Source: Plasmodium coatneyi | Taxonomy: Eukaryota; Apicomplexa; Aconoidasida; Haemosporida; Plasmodiidae | Assembly: GCF_001680005.1 (NCBI RefSeq) | Contig: NC_033561.1 | Location: 1,229,594-1,293,593 of the forward strand | Length of the DNA stretch: 64,000 nt | Direction of reading: 5' to 3' | In this document: positions 44,730-56,051 of the stretch, in pieces | Layout of the letters: every line of letters starts with the position of its first letter | How positions within the stretch are numbered: position 1 is the stretch's first letter | Program-made: the position numbers and the translations under genes | The notes under the pieces: generated by a model | The model's database searches: none | The model's input: the letters and a program-made list of their open reading frames with translations, nothing else | Told to the model about the DNA's origin: nothing

Positions 44730-45828
44730 ATATACATATATGTATATATGTCCATATATATATACATACATATATACCTATATACATATATACATATACG
44801 TACATATATGCATACATGTATATAGGTATGTATGTATATATATATGGACATATGAGGAAAATATATGATAGTATTCTCCCCTCCCTCTTTTATATATATT
44901 TGGCCTATATAAATGTAATTTTACCTTATATAGAAAGAATGCCAATGTTGGTAATCCTACTGTAGCAAGGGTACTGGATACAGCAATAGGGGTGATGTTG
45001 TTGGTGTTATTTGTGCTCCCTTTCGCCCCTGTAAGTTGTGCCCCTGCAGCATCTACTTTAGTACAACTTAAGTTTAAACTGTTCCTCGTCTTATAATCAT
45101 GGAAATATGTTTCAAAAGGAGTACACCAAGCATTCCATTTGTCCCCACTTTTCTTCATACAATTTGTACGTACAGTTGTATAGGCGTCCTTTATTTTTTG
45201 TAGGTAGTCGTGATAAGCTTTATTACATTGTTTCGTTGGTCCTGCCTCTTCCTCTCCTAATTGTTGTTTTATAACTTCCTGGTCCTTGTTTCCATAGTCG
45301 AACAATGTTTTCCATGTTTGGAAATCTTTTTCATTAGTACCGTAAGTTTCTGGGAAGAAGGGAGGCATATAACCCTCCTCCCCTATGGTGGTAATTATAT
45401 CTTTACACTCGTTCATAATTTGTACAAAATTCCCATTCTTTTTGGATGTGGCCACTTTTTGTCCAAACCAATAATAGAGAAAATTCTCATCGTCAGCGTT
45501 CTCATCTGTGTTCTGTAAATTACTAATATAACATAATGTTCCTATAATTTTGCCAATAGTTGTTCCATCCACTTTAGCATTTTGCAATGTAGTCTTTAAT
45601 TTTCCCTCCTTAGTTTTGTCCGCGCACGTCCCCGTAGAGGTATCCAGTCTCTTGTAAATTGTTTTCGAAGGTAATTGGTTCAAATTTTCTTCCTACAAAA
45701 AATGTGAAAATGTGGCAAAGAACACATACATATATATACATATACACATATATATATGTCTGTTATATGGGGTAGTTTACCGTTAGGGTTGCTATTGTCG
45801 TTACGGCGATGGTTGTTGGTGGTCCCAT
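44302..45828 (-). CDS. KIR: KIR-type variant protein, three exons
   Basis: Minus-strand exons are 45828-45781 (16 codons starting MGPPTTIAVTTIATLT), 45692-44925 and 44628-44302, all phase 0, giving about 380 residues. Exon 2 begins EENLNQLPSKTIYK, contains ENFLYYWFGQKV (a W-F-G variant of the signature), an AWCTPF motif and several Cys, and ends in a membrane segment (VSSTLATVGLPTLAFFLYK). Exon 3 starts YDLLPLGIKNMFFG instead of the usual YTS, has an Arg/Asn-rich stretch, Ser/Thr-rich sequence, Gln runs and ends NIRYQSM. Exon 1 and the L-x-Q-L-P-S start of exon 2 resemble the telomere-truncated KIR at 62570. Intron 2 carries a long AT/ATAC microsatellite. Confidence 0.87.
44695..44850. repeat. 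AT/ATAC microsatellite in a KIR intron
   Basis: Alternating ATATAT and ATACAT blocks fill most of intron 2 of the KIR gene at 44302-45828. They create Ile/Tyr/Thr-only frames. Similar tracts occur in the second introns of the KIR genes at 38623, 41651 and 52967. Confidence 0.8.
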
Positions 45829-47077
45829 TGTTTATATTTGTATATTTTTCTGTTGTGTACAATATATATTTATTCTTGAACATGGTGCTTCCCCCTATAC
45901 ATATTTATAAGTTCCAAAATATTGAAATTTGAAATAGTGGAAATAATACGTACGTTCACCATTACCATAATGATGATGATGATGAGATTATGAACAGGTG
46001 TACATATGTGTTAAAATTTTTTTATTTTTTTTCCAAGAGCACACATTTCTCAACTTCCAAGTAACTATAACGCATACATATGTATCAAGTTATCATGTAT
46101 GTAATTGGGGGAAAAAAATGTGAACAATTAAATAGAAAATAATGGAATAGAGGGGAAGGAACAGAAATCCAACTTCCTCATACACCCTTTCTTTTATTCA
46201 TGTATGTTATATTATTAAATTGCGTTGAACTGTGTATCATTATTTAAAACACGACATTCTTATTCACCTTATGTTATTTATTGAGTATATAAGGGAGTGA
46301 ACGTTCTCCTTTGAGTAGGAACTTTTTAGCATGTACTGTGAATTTTATGTTTTATTAAGTGTGGAAGATTATTACTAGTTCACAACGAATATTGTTCACA
46401 GTTCACACATGCACGGAGTACTATTTTTTTTTTTAAATATACACATTTGTGTATATATAATTGGGAATAGGATTTTATAGAATAAATGAAAAGGGAATGT
46501 AGGACAAAGAGAACTGCGTTAATTATGTATAGAAGGACAAATTTTTTTTTTTGTGCCCTCATATTCTGCAAAAAAACTTTCCTGCTCCTCCTTCTTCATG
46601 AGTACACCCTCAAGAATTCACTCATATAATATATATATGTGTGCATTATGTATACCACCATTTTGAGCTACCCTTTTCTCTCTTTTCTTTTTGCTTCGCA
46701 TCACATATTATATTTTTTCCACATTACAGTACCCCCCCTTCTATTTCATTTGATTTTATTTGATTTTGTTTATTATATTATTATTTTATAATTTTTTTTT
46801 GTTCAACTTTGAGAAGGTTAAAAAGGATTTTTGAAGAAAGTTCAAGGGAACGTTTCTAGACGTTTTAAAGAGGGGGGGGGGGGGAGGTTCATTGCAGTTC
46901 CATACTCCTCCCTTTTATATACATATAATATTTCTCTTGTAGCACATATATACATATAACAATGATTATATATATACATACATATACATGTATAATGGTC
47001 TTCATCTAAAGTGTCGTTATTACCGCCATTTATGCCGTTTTCCCTTTCTCCTAAAGAAAGAAAAAACGAAAAAGAAC
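45829..47077. promoter_or_regulatory. Probable promoter region of a minus-strand KIR, with a G13 tract
   Basis: AT-rich DNA upstream of the KIR that starts at 45828 and downstream of the one that stops at 47078. A run of 13 G (46872-46884) lies about 1 kb upstream of the first. Promoter function is inferred from position. Confidence 0.3.
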
Positions 47078-49053
47078 TTATCTAATATATGGGACAGAAT
47101 ACACTGTGTTGGCATCCGCCATAGTATCATCGTTCGTTGCTGTGGTAGAACCATTATACGAATATTCAGTTGAGTCGTCGTTGTCGTCGTCATCGTCTGA
47201 TAAGGTGTTCAATTCATGTCTGAAAATTGATCTTTTTCTTCTGCTTCTTTCATTTCCAGAGTGGTTTTGCTTCCTCAAAAAGAAAGGTTTGTACTTGTAA
47301 AAAAAGTATGCCAAGGCAGGAAGTCCTATTGCGGCAAGCCCACCGGAGACCGCAGCAGGGACGACACCGTTCATAGTTTGTTCTTCCCCTTCCTTTCTGT
47401 GACTACCACCACCGTCACTCCCTCCCTTTCCTTCTCCACCAGAGACACCATCCACTAAATCGGCATCGGAAAAACTACCACTACTACCAGCTTGATTTGG
47501 ATTGGGGTTTGGTTTGAGTTTGGGTGGTGGTGGTGGATCGTCATTTCCACCTAAAGAGAAAAAAAAATACGAAAGGTAATTTCAATATAATATATTTTTT
47601 TTTTTTTTTTTTAATACACCCTTCGGGTGTACTTCCCCCCAAGGGGGAACATACACCAACCACCCCTAACAACCTTCCTGCACAATTCCCTCAACATACT
47701 TCCTTCCACCCCCTAAGCCTTCATTCTGATATTCTTAACCCTTTCACCCCTAACAACATTCCTTCCACGTACCACCACCCTAACACAACCTTCCCTTCCA
47801 CCTACCACCTACCACCTACCACCCACCACACCTAACACAACCTTCCTTCCACCCACCACACCTAACACAACCTTCCTTCCACCCACCACACCTAACACAA
47901 CCTTCCTTCCACCCACCACACCTAACACAACCTTCCTTCCACCAACCACCACCCTAACAAGCTTCCGTACAACTATCACCACCCTAAGAACCTTTCTTCC
48001 CCGTCCTTAGACCCCTTCCAACACTAACACCCCTTCCTTCCACCCAACACCTAACAACCACCCCTAGCAACCTTCCTTCCAACCTGCCACCGTACCACCT
48101 AACAAACCTTCCTTACTTAGACCCCTAACAAAGTTCCTTCCACCTAGAACCCCTAACAACATTTCTTCCTTGCACTTACGACCAGCCATCCACCACCTAA
48201 CAACCTTCCTTCCACGACACCATCATAAAGCAATGTAGTACCAGTCACTTACCATCTACGACGGCGTCTCCTAAGTCGAAGTCGTCCCCAGCAGAAGGTT
48301 TCTTCGGTGATGTTGCGGGGGTAATTTTGCATGTTAAATTTGATATTCCCTTTGATTCATATTCTGCAAAAACTCCTTGGAAGCTTTTACAACATGTACT
48401 AGTAATATTATCCTTACACTTCTCATGCACAACCCTATAAGCTCCAGAAACACCTTCCAGGTAATCGAAATATTCCTTAATGCAGGATTTGTTAACTCCA
48501 TATGAATATTGCTCTATAAACCCATAGTCTTCAGTGAAATCGAACATTTTTTTCCAGTAGCCGAAAGAATTCCTGTCAACACTATGACACATACGTACAC
48601 ACGTGCTCCGGCCAACTACCCCCCGTAATCCTCCGTAAATTTCCTGCATGGCCCTGGTAAATGATTCAGAAGGTTTTAACTGTTGCGACAGTATATGACC
48701 TAACCAATAATAAAAAGTGTAGCCAAGTTTATGATTAGAACTATTGACCCTCCCTGGTTCATGTATATAACACCAGGTTCCTATAATCTTCTTAGCATCA
48801 TCCTTATTTTGAAGATAAGCTCCTATTTGAATTTCAGCGTCCTGCACATTACTCTGTTCGGTGCAACCAGCTGATCCACTTTTTCCTTCGAATTCCTTGT
48901 ATAAACTTAACCTTGAGGGGAATAAATTCAGGTGACTCTCCTGTAAGGGTAAATATGGCAACATACATATGTGTATTACTACATATTTTACATTCTTATT
49001 TATTTTATCATTGATGAGGTATTATATATGTATACGATTAGGGTCTCGACCAT
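47078..49053 (-). CDS. KIR: KIR-type variant protein, KYK-class, three exons
   Basis: Minus-strand exons are 49053-49036 (MVETLI, donor GTATAC), 48940-48253 (acceptor CCTTACAG, ends at phase 1) and 47550-47078, giving about 392 residues. Exon 2 is the KIR domain with GTWCYIHE, YTFYYWLGHIL and paired Cys (STCCKSF). Exon 3 opens with a Pro/Asn-rich linker and the segment SFSDADLVDGVSGGEGKGG, then the membrane segment (GLAAIGLPALAYFFYKYK) and a basic tail ending YSVPYIR. Unlike the three-exon KIRs at 38623, 41651, 44302 and 52967 there is no intron after the membrane segment, and the tail does not end in NIRY. This defines a second gene class shared with 57538 and the fragment at 60194. The 700-base intron 2 is filled with minisatellite. 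Confidence 0.85.
47640..48215 (-). repeat. Intronic C/A-T rich minisatellite with four perfect 30-base units
   Basis: At 47821-47940 a 30-base unit (core CACACCTAACACAACCTTCC) is repeated four times without a change. Around it, the same words (CCTTCCTTCCACC, CACCTAACAA) recur irregularly over about 570 bases. It lies wholly in intron 2 of a KIR gene. Related words occur, in the opposite sense, in the intron of the gene at 54857-56051. Confidence 0.9.
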
Positions 49054-51068
49054 GAATGGAAAGTAACCCTCAGATCTGGCTGCGTCCCTGTCATTCTCCG
49101 TATACACTTTCAAATGTAGTAAGTTCAAGTTAGAACTTCTTTACGCATGTGCTCACATTTCAAAATAAAGGAAAATGTGAAAATACTGTTTTCTCTTTAA
49201 TTATAAATATTAAACATACACCAAACTCCTATTCTTTTCCCTTATATATATACTGCACAGTTCCCTGAACGGTGATAACACATTGCACATATATATTCAA
49301 TCACCACATATTTGTATAATTAAGGGTAAAAAATGTAGGAATAAATAAGCAGGAAATAACATGAAATAAAGGAGAAGAAAAGAAAAATGGAACTTACAAT
49401 TTTCTATACACGTTCCTTCTTTATACATTCCTTCCTTATGCATGCTCCATATGGTTCGATTATGCGTGATTATTGGGAACATTATGTTACTACTTACACG
49501 CCTTAGATTCTACATATACATATAATAATGTGCATGCACCCTTCCCCTCTTTGGATAAAAAGAATTTTCATATATATATATATGTGTATGTAGGTACATC
49601 GCTTATTTTATGTTTTATTGTTTTTTTTTTTTTTGGAGGAAGGGGAGATTGCCCATTAAAAAATTGATCACACATATATAGTATAGTTCATGCATATGCG
49701 TAGTACACTTTTCCTCTCATCTTGAATTCGTATATCAATTTATACTCATTTAAAAGTGGCGTTATTTTATGAGCAAGATACAGGCAAAATTTTCAACAGA
49801 GAGAATTGCATTATGCTTAGAACAAAAATACAATATGCGCTCTTGTAAGAACATTCCGTAGTATAGTTATTCCCTTATTCGTATAATCATTCAATAATAA
49901 TAATTTTCTTTCCATTCCCTTCCTTTTTTTTTTTATTCTTTTCCTTTCTGATGAGTTCACTACAAATAACTCCCTTACATAAAATATAAATTGTATTACC
50001 TAAGCTGTTCCTTCTCTCTCTTATTTTTAAGTGTAGATTATGTTTTACATATATATTCATGTTACGTTATTGTTTCTTTTTTTCTCTATTTTTTTAATTG
50101 TTCTTTCTTTTTTCTATTTTCTTTTAAGAAAGGGCCAGAAAAAACTTTTCCTTCCATGTTCTATATATATTGTTACTTACTATATTATTATAGCCTTCCT
50201 TTCTGTTTATAGTACTTTTTTACGATTTCCCGCCTTACTATATAAATTCTGCCGGCACCTTCCTGTGTGTGCTGAAATATTAATTTTGTTCCAATAAAAT
50301 GATTCATATGCACAGTTTATATATATGCAGAAATAGGATTATAATTATTACAACTTATTTTAGTTTGCTTCCCTCCTTCATATTTGTTTTGAATATTTAA
50401 CAGACGTAGTAATCATTCCTTAAAGGAAGGAAGAAGTGTAGGCTCATCCTTCTTGCTCTCCAATATTCTATTTCATTTGTGTTAGAATACATATATATAT
50501 ATATGGATGACTGCGTTTGTACCTTTTAGGTTATTCATACAAGTACTCATTCTAATGTTTAATTCATGGCAGTAAATGAATGAACATACATTTTACAATG
50601 CTGCGTACATGGATGCACATTTATTCATGTATGTACTTGTGCCCCCTTTTTATCGTATTCCACGTGCAATGAAGTAGTTATCATATTTTTACGAATGGAA
50701 GGAAGGAAGTTGCTTATTATTGTATTAAATTGATATGTGTCTTCGCCGCGGCTGCGGCCGCCACCATAGCATTCATCACCCCCCCATATGGAACGAACAT
50801 TATGGAACACACACATTGTGGAACGGACACTATATGGTGTGGTTGTCCAAACTGACGTTACAATCATGGAAGCTTGGAAACATGGAAATATGGAACAGCA
50901 GTTTTTTAATAAAGTGTATACACACACAGTGTATATGCACAGTATACAGCTACTACAACTGCTCTGTATACACAGTGTAGCTACTGCTGTTCTATATACA
51001 CACTTCACACTGTGCACATGGGGGATGTATTCATCTTTCATTATTTCGACATAATGTTTTATAAATAA

Positions 51069-51108
51069 GTGCATTATGCCCTGTCCCATTCGGGACAGGG
51101 CAGTGCAC
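51069..51108. other. Strong GC-rich hairpin
   Basis: GCCCTGTCCC (51078-51087) pairs perfectly with GGGACAGGGC (51092-51101) over a 4-base ATTC loop. An outer GTGCA/TGCAC pair (51069-51073 with 51104-51108) extends the stem past a small internal loop. It is intergenic, with no T run immediately after it on +. It could be a transcript-level structure, a replication-pausing site or a small RNA; the function is unknown. Confidence 0.75.
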
Positions 51109-51209
51109 ATTCAGCTCGAATGATATGTTTCTCCAATGGTAAATATAACATTTTGGGATGTATGTGGAACGGGGCGGAGGAGGGCATAGGTGCTATTTCC
51201 TAATTTTTT

Positions 51210-51480
51210 GTGGTTATAGTAAATTTCCTTCCTCCCCCAAGGGAAAAGGAACAACATTCCTTGTTCAGGGAAGTGAAAACATCCCCATTCAGGGTCCCTG
51301 AGCAGGGAATGTTGTTTATATTCCTGTTCAGGGAAGAATGGAACAACATCTTTCCCCTTCAGGAGGGAAGGAAGGAACAACTTCCTAGAGGAGACAGGAA
51401 CAACATTCCAGAGAAAGGAAGGGAACATTACCTTCCTGAAGGAATGAGAAGGAAGGAAGAGGGGAAGGAAACCTTCCTTA
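51210..51480. repeat. GGAACAACATTCC / TTCAGGGAA repeat cluster
   Basis: The words GGAACAACATTCC, GGGAATGTTGTTT (its near reverse) and CTGTTCAGGGAAG recur five to seven times in both orientations. The cluster ends directly at the KIR tail relic (51509-51658). The function is unknown. Confidence 0.6.
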
Positions 51481-51508
51481 GAAGGAGAGAGTGAGAGAGA
51501 GGGGGGGG

Positions 51509-51658
51509 AGGGTTGAAGGAAGGAGGTCCCTTAGGAAACAATTGATCAGGTTCTCAAAACACGACGAGTCAACGGAGTACGACTCAACAACGGAAGATTC
51601 GTCCGAATATTCCATTCCATACAGCACAACCATTAATACTGCAACAGCATCTAGGTAA
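51509..51658 (+). pseudogene. KIR tail-exon relic (KYK class)
   Basis: A frame of about 49 codons ending at TAA 51656-51658 reads GRRSLRKQLIRFSKHDESTE, then Y-D-S-T-T-E-D-S-S-E-Y-S-I-P-Y-S. It closely resembles the tail of the KIR at 57538 (HDDDTLTTEYDSTNSSEFSIP). No membrane segment or KIR domain is found upstream, only the GGAACA repeats. So it is a detached last-exon fragment on the plus strand. Confidence 0.7.
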
Positions 51659-51830
51659 ACACCTAAAGATGTTTGTTCATCTGGAAGAAGATATTCGTTC
51701 ATCTAAGATGTTGTTGATTCATCTATGAAGAGGATGTTCTGTTGTTGAGGATGACCATCATCTTCACACATGAGTAAACATATAAATGAATGAACACAAC
51801 ATCTTCCTAGATGATAACAAACAAAGAAGG
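51659..51830. repeat. CATCT..AGATG repeats downstream of the KIR relic
   Basis: The words TTCATCTGGAAGAAGAT, TTCATCTAAGATGTTGTTG and related forms recur here and again, in greater number, at 57150-57540 beside the stop codon of the KIR at 57538. The shared flank shows that the relic and that KIR come from the same duplicated segment. Confidence 0.65.
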
Positions 51831-52296
51831 AATAGAATAAAAAAAGGAAAGAAGGAAAAGAAAGAAATTTAATACCCCTCCATCCTCTTCCAACAATGTA
51901 CAAAAAAAAAAAGAAGGAAGGCGGACTTGCACCTTCCTCCTTTTGGACTGCTTTTCTTTTCTATTCTTTTGAAGTACTTTTTTTTTCTCTTCTTTGGACT
52001 GCTTTACTTTTCTCTTTTTTTGAACTGTTTTATTCCTAACTATTCCTTTCCTAACTGTTTTATATTTTTTCCACCCTTTTTATATCTGAACCCTAAACCT
52101 AAAGAACAACGAAACAATACCACAATAACAGAAAAAAAATATACAAAAAAAAAAAGTTGTACATATATAAATATATAAAGTATAATATGCATGAAGATAG
52201 GGGAAGGATGGCAGAAGGAGCTCAAATGAGTAGCTCAAATAGAAAAGTGCACATCTAATGTAGCTGAACTATTTATAATACCTTCATGAAAGGTAA

Positions 52297-52393
52297 AAAT
52301 TTATCCCAAACCAAGTCAAAATAAAGTGAAGTGGAAGGAGAAAGAAAAAAATTTTCTTGCCCACTTTTATTTTGACTTGTTTGGGATAAATTT
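52297..52393. repeat. Inverted repeat with about 32-base arms
   Basis: The arm 52297-52328 (AAATTTATCCCAAACC...) is the near-perfect reverse complement of 52362-52393 (...TTTGGGATAAATTT), with about two single-base differences. The 33-base spacer itself contains AAGAAAAAAATTTTCTT. This could fold into one long hairpin. It lies about 600 bases upstream of the KIR at 52967. It has no transposase; a small MITE-like element or a structural DNA element is possible. Confidence 0.8.
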
Positions 52394-52966
52394 CTTCTTT
52401 ATTGCAGATTAAAAAGAATGTTTATTCATTTTGTTACAAAAATTTGACTTCATAAATTTTTCCTTTCCCTTTTCCCTCTTCTTTTCTTTTATTTTGCTCC
52501 TTTATGCTGCTATTATTATGGGGAACTTATTCCTACATTTTTATTCCTTAAATTATATATATGTGCACATATATAGTGCTTTAATACGTACATATATACT
52601 ATCCTTATTTGGAATAAGGAAAAGGAAGGATGTGTATTAATGAAAGGGAAAAAAAAAATAAAGAACTTCCATTACTTTCTCCCCTTCCATATTTCATAAA
52701 CCATCACGGAAAGGAACGAGTAAGAAAATTCTTTTATATATGTCATATTCGAAATGCATGAATTCTTGCATAAATTCCTGCATGAATTTTTATGCATGAA
52801 TATATATGTATTCTACATGAATATATAAATAGGAAGTAAGAACATACAATTCTATAAGGTATAAAATTCAAATTATACATACATATATATATATCCACAA
52901 CAACAAACAAACAACAACAGCAGAACAGAAGAAAAATATATACATAAACATAAATCATGACACACC

Positions 52967-54371
52967 ATGGCACCAGATGATGTAATACTCTGTATTAGTT
53001 CCCTATCTGTGATATGAACATATACATATATACATCGTATATATATACAACATACATCGTGTATATGTGTACATATATCGATGTATATATATGTGTAATA
53101 CATATATATATGTATATATAAATTCCATGTTGTAATTCCACATCTACAGATGAGCGGACTGATACCTGTATTATATTCCGAATGGATCTATGATATGTTC
53201 GATAATGCATTCAAGAGCGTGAATTACACTGAGTTCGTTACTTCGTCAGTGAACAGGTTAAGTTCGGATACTAATCTTGGAATGTACTTAAAAGTAACTG
53301 CGGGTATCTGGGAACTTATATCTAAAATAAAGGAGAGTGATACGTCCGATGACACTATCTGCAAGTTTCTCTTTTTCTGGTTGGAAGATAAGGTACTGAA
53401 GAATAAAAAGAGTGAAAAGTTTCAAAGTGTCATGGAAGATATGTACAGCACGCTGGGAAAGATTCATGGTGAATGTAAGTGTAACACCACCGACATTGAT
53501 AGGAACAGAGACTACTTCATGCAGAAAAAAGAATTGTTTAAACTAAACAAAGACTACAAACCAGTACAAGCAGAGCTGCAGGCGTATTATAAACTCTGTG
53601 ACGACGAATATCGAAATAATGTCCGAACCACTCCCCCCACATCCTTCCCTTCTGATGTAGAGCAACAATGCAAAAGTGATAATAACCATCCATATTGTAC
53701 CAAATTCAAGGACACATATAAAACATACTGCAAAGATCATTCAAAGGAAATAGAGTGCAAAATAGTCAATGGAGTAGAAGATTCCTATACACGCAGTGGT
53801 GGTGCTGCTGCTAGCAGCAGCAACACTCCTACCGCAGCCGTATCTGGTACATTGGGCACAAATGGAATTGGAATACCATTCATCTCTTTCCTTTTATATA
53901 AAGTAGGGAACACATTATATATACTTCAAAATATGAATAATAACGTATATTAATATTTCCTCCTCTATGCTTAGAATAAATTTGGAATAAACTGTACATA
54001 TATGAGCACATATATATATATATATACGTACATATACAAATTCTTATCCTTTTCTTTCATTTCAGTATACTTCATTCTTTTCATGGATAACTAATTCTCT
54101 TGGTGGCAACAATAAAAAAAGTAGAGGAGGAAGATCCATTGAACGGGATTTCCATACTATAACGGATGATTCTTCTACCGCATATTCAGCAGAAACAAAT
54201 TCCACACTTGGTTCATCAATAACAGATGTGTCTACCATATATAATGGTAGAGCACAATCATCAACCACCATGAAAGAAAGAGGAAGAACAAACAATAAAA
54301 CGCAACAACATCAACAGAGACAAAAACGGCAGCAGCAGGGGAAAAAAAATATACGTTATCAAGCAATGTAA
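52967..54371 (+). CDS. KIR: KIR-type variant protein, three exons
   Basis: Exons are 52967-52981 (MAPDD, donor GTAATA), 53150-53902 and 54066-54371, all phase 0, giving about 357 residues. Exon 2 starts MSGLIPVLYSEWIYDMF. The signature is weakened to CKFLFFWLEDKV (F-F-W-L-E), but the Cys positions (CKCNTT, CKSDNNHPYC) are kept. The membrane segment (AVSGTLGTNGIGIPFISFLLYK) ends exon 2. Exon 3 starts YTSFFSWITNSLGG, passes through Arg/Gly and Ser/Thr-rich sequence and Gln/Arg runs, and ends NIRYQAM. It is the closest paralogue of the KIR at 38623: same exon-1 word MAPD, same W-I-Y-D-M start and the same Y-C-T-K-F-K near the end of the domain. Confidence 0.88.
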
Positions 54372-54856
54372 TACGTCAACATATGTAATGTTGTTATTCC
54401 TACTGATTATAAAGAAATATACACTATGCTCCCTTCCACATCCTAATTATATAATTAGTGTGTGTGTGTTTGTGCAAACTCCACTTTCCATTCTGACCAA
54501 AGTGGCATAATATATGGAGTGAGCACTTTCTTCTTTATTTAAAATAACACATATATATATATATTATTTAAAGTAAAAGTTCTTCTTATTAAGAAAAAAA
54601 AGAATGAAAAATGAAAAAGTGCCGTACTTATAATCCCGACTTCGATTTTTTGAGTATATTTCTTTTGCTCTAACAATAATAAAACAACTATAATAAAACA
54701 ACTACAATAAAGCAACTAATATAAAACAACTATAATAAAACAACTCAATAGGATGACCACCAATAGGACACGATCCCCCACTATGGTTATGAGAATGGTG
54801 AGTACCATATTTTTTAAAAAGTGTCACCAAATAAAGGGAAGTTATCGAAATAACAG

Positions 54857-56051
54857 CTAATTCGGTTTCAAGAATTTTTCTGGGCACTGGAAAACAGGAA
54901 TTCCCACACGTGAACTTGCAAAATACATAGCTAATAAATAAAGACCCACCATCACCAATATAACAAAGAACAAAGTCCAACCCCTATTTTTACGACATGT
55001 TAACTTGTTGCAAATTAATTTAAGTTTGTCCTTTAAGGTTAGATTTTTTGTATTGTCTTTATTCCTTCCTCCTCTTTCATATGGTAAATCCCTCGAATCA
55101 AATTTTGAATTGAATGTTAAATTTGATTTGTATTTGGAACGTTGAATATATTTTTTTCGAGCTCGGTAATAATAAAATACAACTAATGTAGCAATCATAA
55201 GGACTACTGAGGTTGTGAGAAATGCCCACGCGGTTACCGGGGTACGTGGAGATCCAATCCCTTTGCAAGTGATATCCTTGCCCGGGTTCCACGCATCCAG
55301 AAAGAACGTAGTAAGAGTTCCTTCACCTAAGTTTGCATAACACGGAATGAACAAACCAAGTGCCACCACTGCTAATATAAGTAGTAGTAAGGTTCTATGT
55401 TTCATTCCTCGACGGCAATCATGAAAAATTTTTTTGCACATTGTTCGACATTTGTCCTTAACACTTCTATTTTTTTTATTTCCTTTATTCCTTCCTTCAT
55501 ATGGTTCATTGGGGGAGGTGTTTTTAAAGGGGGGGTCGTCATAACTTCTATGAGAAAATTGATTTGGTAATTGTGTTCTTGTGCCAGTTCGAACACTTGT
55601 TGTTGTTGATCCTACACTGCTTGTACTGCTTGAATCTGAGGAGTTATATGTGCTTACAGCACGCACCTAAAAAAAGAAAGGGGGTAAGGAAGGGTTGTTA
55701 GGTGGGTTGTTAGAGGTGGTAGGCGGAAGGAAGATGGTGTTTGGTGGTAGGTGGGTTGTTAGGGATGGTAGGTGGAAGGAAGGGTTGTTAGGGATGGTAG
55801 GTGGAAGGAAGGGTTGTTAGGGGTGTACATTCCCCCTTCTATTTTTATTATAGAAGTGTAAAAAAAAATATTCATTCATAATCATAATGAATGTATGTAT
55901 GTGTGTGTCCGTCAAATATATATATATATTTTTTTTTTTTTTTTATATATAGGTGTGCAACAATTTCGTATCTTACATGACGTTGATATTGTGCCCAAAG
56001 GTAGAGTATGGCGAAGGTGGGTATTAAATATTTTGTAAGAAAGGGTGCCAT
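54857..56051 (-). CDS. Exported protein with three membrane segments and internal duplication, two exons
   Basis: Minus-strand exon 1 is 56051-55977 (25 residues starting MAPFLTKYLIPTFAILYLW, a signal; donor GTAAGA). Exon 2 is 55666-54857 after acceptor TTTTTTAG, phase 0, giving about 294 residues. After a Ser/Thr-rich spacer come two homologous blocks, residues about 80-136 and 220-275. Each has P-Y-E, R-N-K-(G/D)-N-x-K-N, K-D-K, spaced Cys, a basic stretch and a membrane helix. A further helix (about 169-191) lies between them. Predicted helices: LLLLILAVVALGLFIP, AFLTTSVVLMIATLVVFYY and LFFVILVMVGLYLLAMYF. I see no clear PEXEL. The family is not named with certainty. It is flanked by KIR genes, which suggests a host-cell membrane or Maurer's-cleft-like location; that is inference. 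Confidence 0.72.
55683..55830 (+). repeat. G/T-rich intronic minisatellite
   Basis: The words GGAAGGAAGGGTTGTTAGG and GGATGGTAGGTGGAAGG recur three to four times, in the intron of the three-membrane-segment gene. They are the complement-sense version of the words that fill the KIR intron at 47640-48215. Confidence 0.8.

Larger units (their letters stand above)
49054..51508. other. Gene-free stretch between KIR sequences
   Basis: The first part (49.1-50.6 kb) is AT-rich and probably holds the promoter of the KIR starting at 49053. A short very GC-rich word (CCGCGGCTGCGGCCGCC, 50747-50763) is followed by CA/TG-rich imperfect repeats (50890-51010), a strong hairpin (51069-51108) and repeats of GGAACAACATTCC (51210-51440). 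I see no gene. Confidence 0.55.

Noticed and set aside
47821..47940. Four perfect 30-base repeats, considered as a CRISPR-like array
   Set aside because: The units are head-to-tail with no spacers, lie in an intron and belong to a minisatellite; the organism is a eukaryote.
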